A stretch of 64,000 nt of DNA. Source: Micromonospora craniellae (GTDB lineage Bacteria; Actinomycetota; Actinomycetes; Mycobacteriales; Micromonosporaceae). The notes under the pieces were generated by a model. The model saw nothing but the letters and a program-made list of their open reading frames with translations. It did not search any database and was not told where the DNA came from. Made by a program: the position numbers and the translations under genes. Positions 16,875 through 24,798 of the stretch are shown here, piece by piece (within the stretch, counting starts at the first letter, position 1; the number at the start of each line of letters is the position of its first letter). The stretch covers positions 3,844,001 to 3,908,000 of the forward strand of contig NZ_CP061725.1 in the NCBI RefSeq assembly GCF_014764405.1, in the 5' to 3' direction.

Positions 16875-16905
16875 GGCGCCCTCGGCCGATCCGGCCGGGG
16901 GCGCC
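16875..16905. terminator. Hairpin terminator after the osmolyte transporter operon
   Basis: Arms of 14 bp (GGCGCCCTCGGCCG and CGGCCGGGGGCGCC) with one mismatch around a 3-nt loop, 13 nt after the binding-protein stop. Confidence 0.55.
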
Positions 16906-17001
16906 GCGTCGTCGCTGGTCCCCCGGAGAGTCCGGCGAAATCGGCGCATCGCCGACCGAAAGGTCTTCCCTTGAGCCGTTCCCACCCGCCGCAACTCTCG
17001 G

Positions 17002-17007
17002 TAGGGT
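17002..17007 (+). promoter_or_regulatory. Possible -10 box before the gene at 17016
   Basis: TAGGGT is 8 nt before ATG 17016. The intervening GGGGAC could also serve as a weak ribosome site, so leaderless initiation is less certain here. Confidence 0.3.
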
Positions 17008-17015
17008 GGGGACCC

Positions 17016-18668
17016 ATGCCTGCCCCGGTGCCCGCCGACGCGCGCAACAAGAAACTGCTCACCGCGCTCTTCTGGGGCGGTGTGGCCCTGGCCCCCGTCG
17101 CGGCGCTGATCCTGCTCGTGGCCGACGGCAACGGCCCGCTACGGTTCGCCGCCGTGCTGGCCATCATGGCCGTGGTGCTCATCGGCCTCTCCATCGCGCT
17201 GAAGACCGAGGGAGACGGTTCGGTCCAGGGCGAGGAGTTGCGCGAGGAACTGGAAGAACTCCGGCGCGAGTTGCGGGGCGAGATCGTGGCCGCCGCCCAG
17301 CGCGGCAACCAGGCGCTCGACGAGGCCCGGCGGGTTCAGGAGGCGTTGGCCGGGCTGCGGCCTCGGCTCGACGCAGGCGCTGCTCAGCTGGCCGGTGCCG
17401 ATGAGGCACCCGGCCCGGGGCGGGCCCGGGTGTCGGCGCCCGCTCCGGAGGCACCGCCCCGGTACGCCGAGCGACCCGCCGGAGCGGCCGGCACCTACGG
17501 TGCGGCCCGGGTCGCGGAGCCCGCCGCCGGGGAGTACGGCGGAGCTCCGGCCGGTGAGCCCGACGCCGCTGCGGCCGGCGGGCTCCACGACGAACGTCTG
17601 GCGTCGCGAGGCGGTGACGACCGGCCGACCGGGTACGGCGCCGACCGCCCGGCCGGCACCGCCGGCGTCTACGGCGCGGCCAACCGCCAGGAGGCGGACA
17701 ACCGCTCGGGTGACCAGGCACACCGCCCGCACGGGGTGGTCCGGCACACCGAGACCGTGCACGTCACCACCCGGCACACCGTCGTGGACGGCGGTGTCGG
17801 TGAGTCCGGCGGCCGGTACGGCGGCTACGGGACGTCCTGGCAGGAGGAGCGGTCCCGGGGTGGTCACGCCGCCGAGCGGGACGACCGGTCGTGGTCGGAC
17901 GCGGACGAGCGTTCCCGCCGGGGCGAGAGCCGTTCCTGGTCGGCCCCGCCCGGCCGCGAGGAGGAGCGGCCCTGGTCCGGTGCGGCCCGGGCCGACGACC
18001 GTCCCCGGTCCGGCCGGGCGCGAGAGGAGGACGCCTCCTGGTCGGAACCGCACCACGAGCGGTCCTGGCCCGGCTCGCGCGATGACCGCGCCGGTCACCG
18101 GGACGACCGCGCCGCCTACCGGGACGAGTACACCGGCTACCGGGACGACCGGGAGACAGGCCGGGACGACCGGGGACGAGACGGTGACGCCGCGTGGCGG
18201 GAGGCGGCTCCCGAGGCCCCGGCCGCGAGCCGGACGGCCCGGCCGGACGACACCGGAGAGTACTGGGCGCAGATGCGCGCCGGTGACCGCTGGGCCGCCG
18301 TACGCGACGACGACCAGGGCCGGGAACTGCGGGTCGGTGAGCGGCGCGCCGAGGTGCACGCCGACCAGACCGGCGCCGAGTACCGGATGCAGGACCGCTG
18401 GGCCAGCGTGCGGCAGGACGAGCCACGGCGTGGCGGTGCCCGCGACGAGACGTGGCAGGAGGGCTGGCGAGAGCCGGAGGCCCAGCCGGCGCTGCCGCCC
18501 GGCGGGGTCCCGGTGCCGCAGGAGTGGCGGCCACCTCGCCAGCACGGTCACCAGCCCGAACCGGTCCGGGGGCGCCCCGAACCGGAGCCGTACGGGCGGC
18601 GGCGTCAGGCCGAGGAACCCGGCTACGACCGGCAGGGCTACGAGGCCGACCGGGACCGCTGGCGCTGA
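17016..18668 (+). CDS. Two-helix membrane protein with a long charged repetitive tail
   Basis: The protein has 550 aa from ATG 17016; a TTG at 16971 would add 15 residues. Two helices (about 15-38 and 45-65) are followed by a coiled coil rich in Glu and Arg (about 75-125). Then come some 300 residues of low complexity built on RDDR, YRDD and SWS motifs. Near the C-terminus (about 420-490) three short repeats on a pattern W-A-x-V-R/G-E-x-R occur, including GDRWAAVRDD and DRWASVRQD. No catalytic family was recognised. It is probably a membrane-tethered scaffold with a disordered cytoplasmic domain. It ends 11 bp from the convergent NuoD-like gene. Confidence 0.7.
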   Translation: MPAPVPADARNKKLLTALFWGGVALAPVAALILLVADGNGPLRFAAVLAIMAVVLIGLSIALKTEGDGSVQGEELREELEELRRELRGEIVAAAQRGNQALDEARRVQEALAGLRPRLDAGAAQLAGADEAPGPGRARVSAPAPEAPPRYAERPAGAAGTYGAARVAEPAAGEYGGAPAGEPDAAAAGGLHDERLASRGGDDRPTGYGADRPAGTAGVYGAANRQEADNRSGDQAHRPHGVVRHTETVHVTTRHTVVDGGVGESGGRYGGYGTSWQEERSRGGHAAERDDRSWSDADERSRRGESRSWSAPPGREEERPWSGAARADDRPRSGRAREEDASWSEPHHERSWPGSRDDRAGHRDDRAAYRDEYTGYRDDRETGRDDRGRDGDAAWREAAPEAPAASRTARPDDTGEYWAQMRAGDRWAAVRDDDQGRELRVGERRAEVHADQTGAEYRMQDRWASVRQDEPRRGGARDETWQEGWREPEAQPALPPGGVPVPQEWRPPRQHGHQPEPVRGRPEPEPYGRRRQAEEPGYDRQGYEADRDRWR

Positions 18669-18679
18669 CCGGTCCCGGC

Positions 18680-19861
18680 CTACTTGTCGATGTCGCCGAC
18701 CACGAAGAACATCGAGCCGAGAATGGCGATCAGGTCCGGCACCAGGCAGCCCGGCAACAGCGTGGCGAGCGCCTGCACGTTCGCGTACGACGCGGTGCGC
18801 AGCTTCAGCCGCCACGGGGTCTTCTCGCCCCGCGACACCAGGTAGTAGCCGTTGATGCCGAGCGGGTTCTCCGTCCAGGCGTAGGTGTGACCCTCAGGCG
18901 CCTTGAGCACCTTCGGCAGTCGCGTGTTGATCGGCCCGGTGAGCCGGTCCACCCGGTCCAGGCACTGTTCGGCCAGGTCCAGCGAGGTGTACACCTGGTC
19001 GAGCAGGACCTCGAAGCGGGCGTGGCAGTCGCCGGTGGTGCGGGTGACCACCGGCACGTCGAGCTGGTCGTAGGCCAGGTACGGCTCGTCGCGGCGCAGG
19101 TCCAGGTCCAGCCCGGAGGCCCGGGCGACCGGCCCGGAGGCGCCGAACGCGGCGGCGTCGGCGGCGGAGAGCACCCCCACCCCGACGGTCCGGGCCAGGA
19201 AGATGTCGTTGCGCCGGATCAGGTTGTCCAGGTCGGGCAGTCGGCGACGTACCTCGCCGATGGCGGCGCGGGCGCGGCCGGTCCAGCCGGAGGGCACCTC
19301 CTCCTTGAGGCCGCCGACCCGGTTGAACATGTAGTGGATCCGCCCGCCGGAGACCTCCTCCATAACCGCCTGGAGCGTCTCCCGTTCCCGGAAGGCATAG
19401 AACATCGGCGTGATCGCGCCGATCTCCAGCGGGTACGAGCCGAGGAACATCAGGTGGTTGAGCACCCGGTTCAGCTCGGCCAGGGCCATCCGCAGCCAGG
19501 TGGCCCGCTCCGGCACCTCCATGCCCATCAGCCGTTCCACGGCGAGCACCACGCCCAGCTCGTTCGCGAAGGCGGAGAGCCAGTCGTGCCGGTTGGCCAG
19601 CACAATGATCTGCCGGTAGTCGCGTACCTCGAACAGCTTCTCCGCGCCCCGGTGCATGTAGCCCACGATCGGCTCGGCGGCCACCACCCGTTCGCCGTCG
19701 AGGGCGAGCTTGAGCCGCAGCACACCATGGGTGGAGGGGTGCTGCGGCCCGATGTTGAGCACCATGTCCGTGCCGAGCTGCTCCCCGCCGGTGCCCGCCA
19801 CCAACCCGGCGCCGGTGCCGACGGTCAGCTCGCGCAGGTCGCCCATGGTCATGCCCGCCAT
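18680..19861 (-). CDS. Solitary NuoD-like (complex I 49-kDa) subunit
   Basis: The protein has about 393 aa. The start is uncertain: in-frame ATGs at 19861, 19852 and 19846 all lack a good ribosome site. NuoD hallmarks are clear: GPQHPSTHGVLRLKL near residue 40, YMHRGAEKLFE, NRHDWLSAFANE, and the C-terminal GINGYYLVSRG, LRTASYANVQAL and DLIAILGSMFFVVGDIDK. NuoD forms part of the quinone pocket of NADH dehydrogenase I. No other nuo gene lies nearby, so this is a paralogue or part of a split set. Its upstream partner, 13 bp away, is a MidA-type methyltransferase. Confidence 0.88.
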   Translation of the reverse strand: MAGMTMGDLRELTVGTGAGLVAGTGGEQLGTDMVLNIGPQHPSTHGVLRLKLALDGERVVAAEPIVGYMHRGAEKLFEVRDYRQIIVLANRHDWLSAFANELGVVLAVERLMGMEVPERATWLRMALAELNRVLNHLMFLGSYPLEIGAITPMFYAFRERETLQAVMEEVSGGRIHYMFNRVGGLKEEVPSGWTGRARAAIGEVRRRLPDLDNLIRRNDIFLARTVGVGVLSAADAAAFGASGPVARASGLDLDLRRDEPYLAYDQLDVPVVTRTTGDCHARFEVLLDQVYTSLDLAEQCLDRVDRLTGPINTRLPKVLKAPEGHTYAWTENPLGINGYYLVSRGEKTPWRLKLRTASYANVQALATLLPGCLVPDLIAILGSMFFVVGDIDK

Positions 19862-19874
19862 CGTGCCATGAACG

Positions 19875-21278
19875 TCAGGGCCGCACTGGCAGCCGGTCGA
19901 CGGCAAGGTCGACCGGCTGCCAGAGCCACAGGTGTCCGCCGAGCCCGGTCGGATCGGTCAGCTCGGCCACCGCCGTCGCCTCGGCCAGCGCCCGCACGTA
20001 CCCGGCCGGGTCCTGGTAGGCCAGGCGCAACGGTGGCCGCGCGCCGTCGGCACCGAGCGCCCGCAGCCCCTCCCGCTGAGTCCCCAGGGAGTACGCACAC
20101 CGCGCGACCCGCTCACCGGCGGAGGCGACCGAGTCCATCGCGACGTGCGCGGTCACATCACACGAGCCGTCCGGCACCGGTGGCACCTGCCGCCCACCCC
20201 GGTACCCGGTCAACGAACCCGCGAAGGGTCGGCCCGTACGCAGGTGCCCGTAGTCCACCGCAACCGCCAGCCCTCGCTCGACGTGGCCCACCGCCGCAGC
20301 CCACGCCTCGTCCCGACTCCGCCCGATCTCGGCCCGCTCGACGTCGGGTACGTGGTCGGGCGGGGTGCGGGCCGTGGGGGTGCCGGCCGTGGGGGTGCCG
20401 GCCGTGGGGGTTTCCGGGCAGCCCGACCGGCTCCGGGCGGTCAGGCTTGATCCCTGCGCCGCTCGGGCTGCCCGGAAACCCGACCCGGTCGAGCTTCGTG
20501 GGCTGAGGGGGGCGGCGTCCGCGTCCGGTGGGAGGCCAAGGCCGAGTTCCGGCGAGCCTTCGGGTGGGTCTGTGGGGTGGGGCTGGGTCTGTGGGGGCCA
20601 CCAGGTGGTGAGCCAGGCGGCGTCTTCTCGGCTGACCGGGTCACCTGTCGTCTCCTCGCCCGACGTCGGGTCGACGAGGAGGTAGCGCCAGCCGTCCTCG
20701 GTGCGGGTGGCCAGGTCCAGCGGCACGTTGTCGAGCCACTCGGTGGCCAGCAGCAGCCCGGTGATGCCGTCGGGGATCTCGTCCGTCCAGGTGATCTGAT
20801 CGGACAGGTCGTCCGGGCGTGGCGCGAGTTCGACGGCGACGAACCGTACCCGCTGCCCCAGCGGAACCGCCGCGACGGCCGCACCCTCGTCGCGCCCTGC
20901 CGCACCCCCGACCTCCGGGGTGAAGCCTGCGGTGCGGGCGGCGGCCGTGGGAGTCAGGGTTTCCGGGGAGCCCACCCGCTCCGGGCGGTCAGGCTTGATC
21001 CCTGCGCGGGTGGGCTCCCCGGAAACCCCCACCGCAACCCCCGACAACAAGGAACAAAGCAGCTCACCCCGCCCCGCCCCCACGTCCACCACGTCGAACC
21101 GGTCCGGAAAGCCGAGGGCCGCGTCGAGGTGGTGGATCAACCGGAGCAGCGCGGAGGCGTAGACCGGGGAGGCGTGCACGCTGGTGCGGAAGTGCGCCGC
21201 CGGCCCCGATCCGGAGACGAAGAAGCCCGCGGGTCCGTAGAGCGCCTGCTGCATCGCGGCCCGCCAAGGCATCGACAT
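19875..21278 (-). CDS. MidA/NDUFAF7-type (DUF185) protein arginine methyltransferase
   Basis: The protein has 467 aa from ATG 21278, with GGAGGT 6 nt upstream. The N-terminus (AALYGP-type AMQQALYGPAGFF, then HFRTSVHASPVYASAL) and the SAM loop VVDVGAGRGELL (about 57-70) are those of the MidA/DUF185 family. EWLDNVPLDLA and AVDYGHLRTGRPF are further core motifs. Mitochondrial members dimethylate an Arg of the NuoD homologue NDUFS2, so the adjacent NuoD-like product is the obvious substrate. Residues about 84-107 and 266-302 are insertions encoded by two palindromic DNA elements and a 15-bp tandem repeat, which make the protein longer than usual family members. Both keep the frame open. Confidence 0.85.
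   Translation of the reverse strand: MSMPWRAAMQQALYGPAGFFVSGSGPAAHFRTSVHASPVYASALLRLIHHLDAALGFPDRFDVVDVGAGRGELLCSLLSGVAVGVSGEPTRAGIKPDRPERVGSPETLTPTAAARTAGFTPEVGGAAGRDEGAAVAAVPLGQRVRFVAVELAPRPDDLSDQITWTDEIPDGITGLLLATEWLDNVPLDLATRTEDGWRYLLVDPTSGEETTGDPVSREDAAWLTTWWPPQTQPHPTDPPEGSPELGLGLPPDADAAPLSPRSSTGSGFRAARAAQGSSLTARSRSGCPETPTAGTPTAGTPTARTPPDHVPDVERAEIGRSRDEAWAAAVGHVERGLAVAVDYGHLRTGRPFAGSLTGYRGGRQVPPVPDGSCDVTAHVAMDSVASAGERVARCAYSLGTQREGLRALGADGARPPLRLAYQDPAGYVRALAEATAVAELTDPTGLGGHLWLWQPVDLAVDRLPVRP
20371..20415. repeat. 15-bp tandem repeat, three copies, inside the methyltransferase gene
   Basis: GCCGTGGGGGTGCCG is repeated at 20371 and 20386, and a third copy at 20401 runs into the palindrome after GCCGTGGGGGT. 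On the coding strand it adds Pro-Thr-Ala-Gly-Thr units. Copy number could vary without a frameshift because the unit is five codons. Confidence 0.75.
20408..20481. repeat. Palindromic element copy B, in-frame insertion in a gene
   Basis: Perfect 19-bp arms (GGGTTTCCGGGCAGCCCGA and its complement) flank a 36-nt centre. The centre contains CGGTCAGGCTTGATCCCTG, which is identical in the second copy at 20957-21028. On the coding strand it is read as GFRAARAAQGSS and so on, a different reading frame from the other copy. Confidence 0.8.
20957..21028. repeat. Palindromic element copy A, in-frame insertion in a gene
   Basis: Perfect 22-bp arms (starting GGGTTTCCGGGGAGCCC) flank a 28-nt loop that is identical to the central part of copy B. 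It is read as GVSGEPTRAGIKPDRPERVG within the methyltransferase. Confidence 0.8.
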
Positions 21279-21390
21279 CGGGGTACCTCCTCGGCGCCGG
21301 TGAACGATTTCACACATCCTTGTTTGAGATCCGTGTCAGCGACGCATACTTGCCCCGACCGGTACCCCATCTCGAGGACTGGATCGTGAC

Positions 21391-22353
21391 ATGAGCGCAC
21401 CGCTGCGCCACCATCCGGCTGGCCGTCGGCGGCCCCCGACCGGGCCGTCGGCCCAGCTCGCCAACCGTGCCGTGCTCACCGTCGGCGTCATCGGCGCCGG
21501 CCGGGTCGGTGCCACCCTGGGTGCCGCGCTCGCCGCCGCCGGGCACCATGTGGTCGCCGCCACCGGGCGTTCCGGGGCCTCCCAGGCCCGGCTGGCGTTG
21601 CTGCTGCCGGCCGCCTCCTGTCGGCCCGCCGAGGAGGTCGCCCGGTCCGCCGCCGACCTGCTGCTGATCGCCGTACCCGACGACGCGCTCGCCGGGGTGC
21701 TCGCCGCGCTGGTCGCCGACGGTGCGCTGCGCCCCGGCCAGGTGGTCGCGCACACCTCCGGCGCACACGGCCTGTCCGTGCTGGCGCCGGCCGCCCGGGT
21801 CGGTGCCCGACCGCTGGCGCTGCACCCGGCGATGACCTTCACCGGTACGCCGGACGACCTCGGCCGGCTGCCCGGCATCTCGTACGGCGTGACCGCCCCG
21901 GCCGAGCTTCGGCCGCTGGCCGCCCGGCTGGTGACGGATCTGGGCGGGGTGCCCGAGTGGATCGGGGAGGCCGACCGGCCGCTGTACCACGCGGCGCTGG
22001 CACACGGGGCGAACCACCTGGTGACCCTGGTCAACGAGACGGCCGACCGGCTGCGGGACGCCGGGGTGGGTCAGCCCGAGAAGGTGCTGGCCCCGCTGCT
22101 GCGGGCCGCTCTGGAGAACGCGCTGCGTCTGGGTGACGACGCGCTGACCGGCCCGGTGTCCCGGGGGGACGCGGGCACCGTCGAGCGGCACCTGGCCGCG
22201 CTCGCCGCCACCGCGCCCGAGTCGGTCGGCCCGTACCTGGCCCTGGCCCGGCGGACCGCCGACCGGGCGGTGGCCGCCGGCCGGCTGCGACCGGTCGACG
22301 CCGAGTCGCTGCTCGGCGTGCTCGGCCGGGACCAGACCGGGGTGGCGGCGTGA
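21391..22353 (+). CDS. Rossmann-fold DUF2520 protein of the pantothenate operon
   Basis: The protein has 320 aa. An NAD(P)-binding Rossmann motif VGVIGAGRVGATLGAAL is at about 31-47. IAVPDDAL follows, then the DUF2520 C-terminal half with LHPAMTF and the helical dimer-type domain (YHAALAHGANHLVTL). This family resembles ketopantoate reductase and pyrroline-carboxylate reductase folds. It sits directly upstream of panC, linked by a 15-codon mini-ORF. No panE is visible in the window, so an NADPH-dependent step in pantothenate synthesis is a reasonable guess, but the family function is not established. Confidence 0.85.
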   Translation: MSAPLRHHPAGRRRPPTGPSAQLANRAVLTVGVIGAGRVGATLGAALAAAGHHVVAATGRSGASQARLALLLPAASCRPAEEVARSAADLLLIAVPDDALAGVLAALVADGALRPGQVVAHTSGAHGLSVLAPAARVGARPLALHPAMTFTGTPDDLGRLPGISYGVTAPAELRPLAARLVTDLGGVPEWIGEADRPLYHAALAHGANHLVTLVNETADRLRDAGVGQPEKVLAPLLRAALENALRLGDDALTGPVSRGDAGTVERHLAALAATAPESVGPYLALARRTADRAVAAGRLRPVDAESLLGVLGRDQTGVAA

Positions 22354-22397
22354 CGCCGGGTCGGTCCGGCAGGTGTCGAGGGAGGTGGACGACATGA
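22350..22397 (+). CDS. 15-codon bridging mini-ORF before panC
   Basis: It reads MTPGRSGRCRGRWTT. The GTG start overlaps the upstream TGA (GTGA) and the TGA overlaps the panC ATG (ATGA). It contains GAGGGAGGTGG, the panC ribosome site. Probably a coupling device. Confidence 0.35.
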   Translation: MTPGRSGRCRGRWTT

Positions 22398-23242
22398 CGG
22401 AACTGGTGCACAGCCGAGCCGACCTGGCCCGGGCGCGGTCCGCTCTCACCCGCACGGTGGGAGTGGTGATGACCATGGGAGCTCTGCACGCCGGGCACGA
22501 GACCCTGATCCGGGCCGCCCGGGACCGCGCCGACCACGTGATCGTGACGGTCTTCGTGAACCCGTTGCAGTTCGGGCCGAACGAGGATTTCGACCGTTAT
22601 CCGCGTACCCTGGAAAGCGATCTTGAGGTGTGTCGGCAGGCCGGGGCCGACCTGGTCTTCGCGCCCTCGGTGACGGACATGTACCCCGGTGGCCAGCCGG
22701 CGGTCCGGGTCAACCCGGGCCCGCTCGGCGAGGACCTGGAGGGGCTCAGCCGCCCCGGGTTCTTCCACGGCGTGCTCACCGTGGTGATGAAGCTGCTCCA
22801 GCTCACCCGGCCGGATCTGACCTTCTTCGGTGAGAAGGACTACCAGCAGTTGACCCTGGTCCGGCGGATGTGCCGGGATCTGGACGTACCGGTCGAGGTG
22901 GTCGGCGTACCGACCGTCCGGGAGCCGGACGGGTTGGCGCTGTCCAGCCGGAACCGGTACCTCTCCGTCCCGGAGCGGGCGGCGGCGTTGAGCCTGTCGC
23001 GGGCGCTGCGCGCCGGTGCCGCCGCCGCCGAGGCCGGCGGGGACGCCGGTGCGGTGCTGACCGCAGCGCACGCGGTCTTCGGCGCCGAGGCCGCCGGTGC
23101 CCGGCTGGACTACCTGGTGCTCACCGATCCCGACCTGGCGCCCGGCCCGGTCGACGGCCCGGCCCGGATGCTCGTCGCCGCCTGGGTGGGAGACACCCGG
23201 CTGATCGACAACGCCCCGGTTCGGCTCGCCCCGACCTCCTGA
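22394..23242 (+). CDS. panC: Pantothenate synthetase (pantoate-beta-alanine ligase)
   Basis: The protein has 282 aa. It joins pantoate and beta-alanine with ATP to give pantothenate, the vitamin precursor of CoA. HIGH-type motif MTMGALHAGH is at about 25-34. FVNPLQFGPNEDF, FFGEKDYQQL and the KMSKS-equivalent LALSSRNRYL region are intact. The start at ATG 22394 has GGGAGG 7 nt upstream and overlaps the mini-ORF. panD, which supplies beta-alanine, follows 29 bp later. Confidence 0.97.
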   Translation: MTELVHSRADLARARSALTRTVGVVMTMGALHAGHETLIRAARDRADHVIVTVFVNPLQFGPNEDFDRYPRTLESDLEVCRQAGADLVFAPSVTDMYPGGQPAVRVNPGPLGEDLEGLSRPGFFHGVLTVVMKLLQLTRPDLTFFGEKDYQQLTLVRRMCRDLDVPVEVVGVPTVREPDGLALSSRNRYLSVPERAAALSLSRALRAGAAAAEAGGDAGAVLTAAHAVFGAEAAGARLDYLVLTDPDLAPGPVDGPARMLVAAWVGDTRLIDNAPVRLAPTS

Positions 23243-23271
23243 CCTCCCGCCGCTCGCGAAAGGCGTTCCCG

Positions 23272-23691
23272 ATGTTCCGCACCATGCTCAAGTCGAAGAT
23301 CCACCGGGCCACCGTCACCCAGGCGGACCTGCACTACGTCGGGTCGGTGACCGTCGACGAGGACCTGCTCGACGCTGCCGACCTGCTGCCCGGCGAGCAG
23401 GTGGCCATCGTGGACATCACCAACGGCGCCCGGCTGGAGACGTACGTGATCCCGGGGCGGCGGGGCAGTGGCGTGATCGGTATCAACGGTGCCGCCGCCC
23501 ACCTGGTGCACCCCGGCGACCTGGTGATCCTGATCTCGTACGGGCAGATGGACGACGCCGAGGCGCGGGCCTACCACCCTCGGGTGGTGCACGTGGACGC
23601 CGAGAACCGGATCGTCGAGCTGGACGCCGACCCGGCGACCGCCGCCCCCGGCACCGTCGGCGCTCCCGTCCCCAACCCGCTCACGGTGTAA
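23272..23691 (+). CDS. panD: Aspartate 1-decarboxylase proenzyme
   Basis: The protein has 139 aa. It decarboxylates aspartate to beta-alanine for PanC. The zymogen cleaves itself between Gly and Ser to form the pyruvoyl group; the site GSVTVDEDLL is at residues 24-33. SKIHRATVTQADLHY before it and NGARLETYVIPG after it are diagnostic. Its TAA stop lies inside the first bases of a dispersed 53-bp repeat, so the repeat probably acts as its terminator. Confidence 0.96.
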   Translation: MFRTMLKSKIHRATVTQADLHYVGSVTVDEDLLDAADLLPGEQVAIVDITNGARLETYVIPGRRGSGVIGINGAAAHLVHPGDLVILISYGQMDDAEARAYHPRVVHVDAENRIVELDADPATAAPGTVGAPVPNPLTV

Positions 23692-23741
23692 GGAAGGGTC
23701 CCCTGCTAACGCCTCGTGCATAGGAAGGGTCCCCTCCTAAC
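23689..23741. repeat. 53-bp dispersed intergenic repeat, copy 1
   Basis: It begins TAAGGAAGGGTCCCCTGCTA and ends TCCCCTCCTAAC. It matches the copy at 61499-61551 over its whole length with only a few substitutions, and can form an imperfect 18-bp hairpin around a GCCTCGTGC-type loop. The panD stop codon is its first triplet. A terminator role is plausible. Confidence 0.75.
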
Positions 23742-23839
23742 ACACAGGTGGCGGGAATCCGGTCTGTCACCGGAAGGTCATTTCTGGTTACCCTGGGGGC
23801 GACGTCGGGAGACGGTCGCTGGCTGGGGGAGGCGGCGTC

Positions 23840-24736
23840 ATGCAGCGTGCGACGAGAAGCCTGGTCGCGGCCTTCGCCGTGGCGGCCGTACTGGCGGGGT
23901 GCAGTGGGTCCGGCGGGCTCGACGGTGACCTGGTCGACGACTGGGGTGCGCTGCCGCCGCCGGGTCCGTTCACCCCGGCCGCCGAGGTCTGCCACGAGCC
24001 CGAGTTCACCCCCACCGTCTCGCTGGCCGCGTACGCGCCGGTGGACTGCGCGCAGCCGCACCGGGTGGAGACGGTGTACGTCGGTGCCCTGCCGGCCGAG
24101 CGTGCCGCGCCGCCCGCCGTGGGCACCACCGAGATGCGTACCGCCTTCGCCGAGTGCGACAAGCGGGCCAGCGGTTTCGTCGGCGACGACTGGCGGGCCG
24201 GCCGGCTGCGGCTGGCGGTGGCGGTGCCGTCCGAGCCGGGCTGGGCCGCCGGTTCACGCTGGTACCGCTGCGACCTGATGGAGGTCACCACGGCCGAGGC
24301 GGCGGCCACGGTGGTGGTGCGTACCGGCTCGTTGCGGGACGCGCTCCGGACGCCGTCGCCCGTGCGGTTGGGCTGCCAGCAGACGCGGTCCGGCCGGGGC
24401 GGAGTGGTGCAGACCCTGGTCGCGGTGGACTGTGCCAAGCGCCACGACGCCGAGTTCGTCGGGGTGTGGCAGTCGCCTGAGCGGGCGTATCCGACGGCCA
24501 GCGCCCAGTGGGCACCGTTCTACGAAGGCTGCCGTTCGGTGATCGCGCGCTACACGGGCGTACCGGACGACACGGACCTGGTGTTCCGCAGCGACCTGGT
24601 GGTCCGGCCGCCCGGGGCCGGCCGGTGGCGGGCCGGGGACCGGGGCGTGCGCTGCTACCTGTGGTTCGGCGATCGCACGGTGACCGGATCGCTCAAGGGC
24701 GTCGGCCCGGCCGGCCTGCCGGTCCGGACGAAGTAG
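23840..24736 (+). CDS. Lipoprotein with two septum-formation-family domains
   Basis: The protein has 298 aa. A lipoprotein signal with lipobox LAGC is at residues 16-22. Two related domains follow (about 50-155 and 175-290), each opening with a Cys-x-x-x-His pattern (DCAQPHRVETVYVG and DCAKRHDAEFVGVW). They carry paired Cys that probably form disulfides. This pattern matches the actinobacterial Septum_form family of surface proteins, whose biochemical role is unclear. The gene interrupts the pan and nad genes but is co-directional with them. Confidence 0.75.
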   Translation: MQRATRSLVAAFAVAAVLAGCSGSGGLDGDLVDDWGALPPPGPFTPAAEVCHEPEFTPTVSLAAYAPVDCAQPHRVETVYVGALPAERAAPPAVGTTEMRTAFAECDKRASGFVGDDWRAGRLRLAVAVPSEPGWAAGSRWYRCDLMEVTTAEAAATVVVRTGSLRDALRTPSPVRLGCQQTRSGRGGVVQTLVAVDCAKRHDAEFVGVWQSPERAYPTASAQWAPFYEGCRSVIARYTGVPDDTDLVFRSDLVVRPPGAGRWRAGDRGVRCYLWFGDRTVTGSLKGVGPAGLPVRTK

Positions 24737-24798
24737 CCGGAACCACTCGTCCGGCCCCCCGCCGTCCGGGCCGAGACGCATTCGGGTTGACTGAGGGC

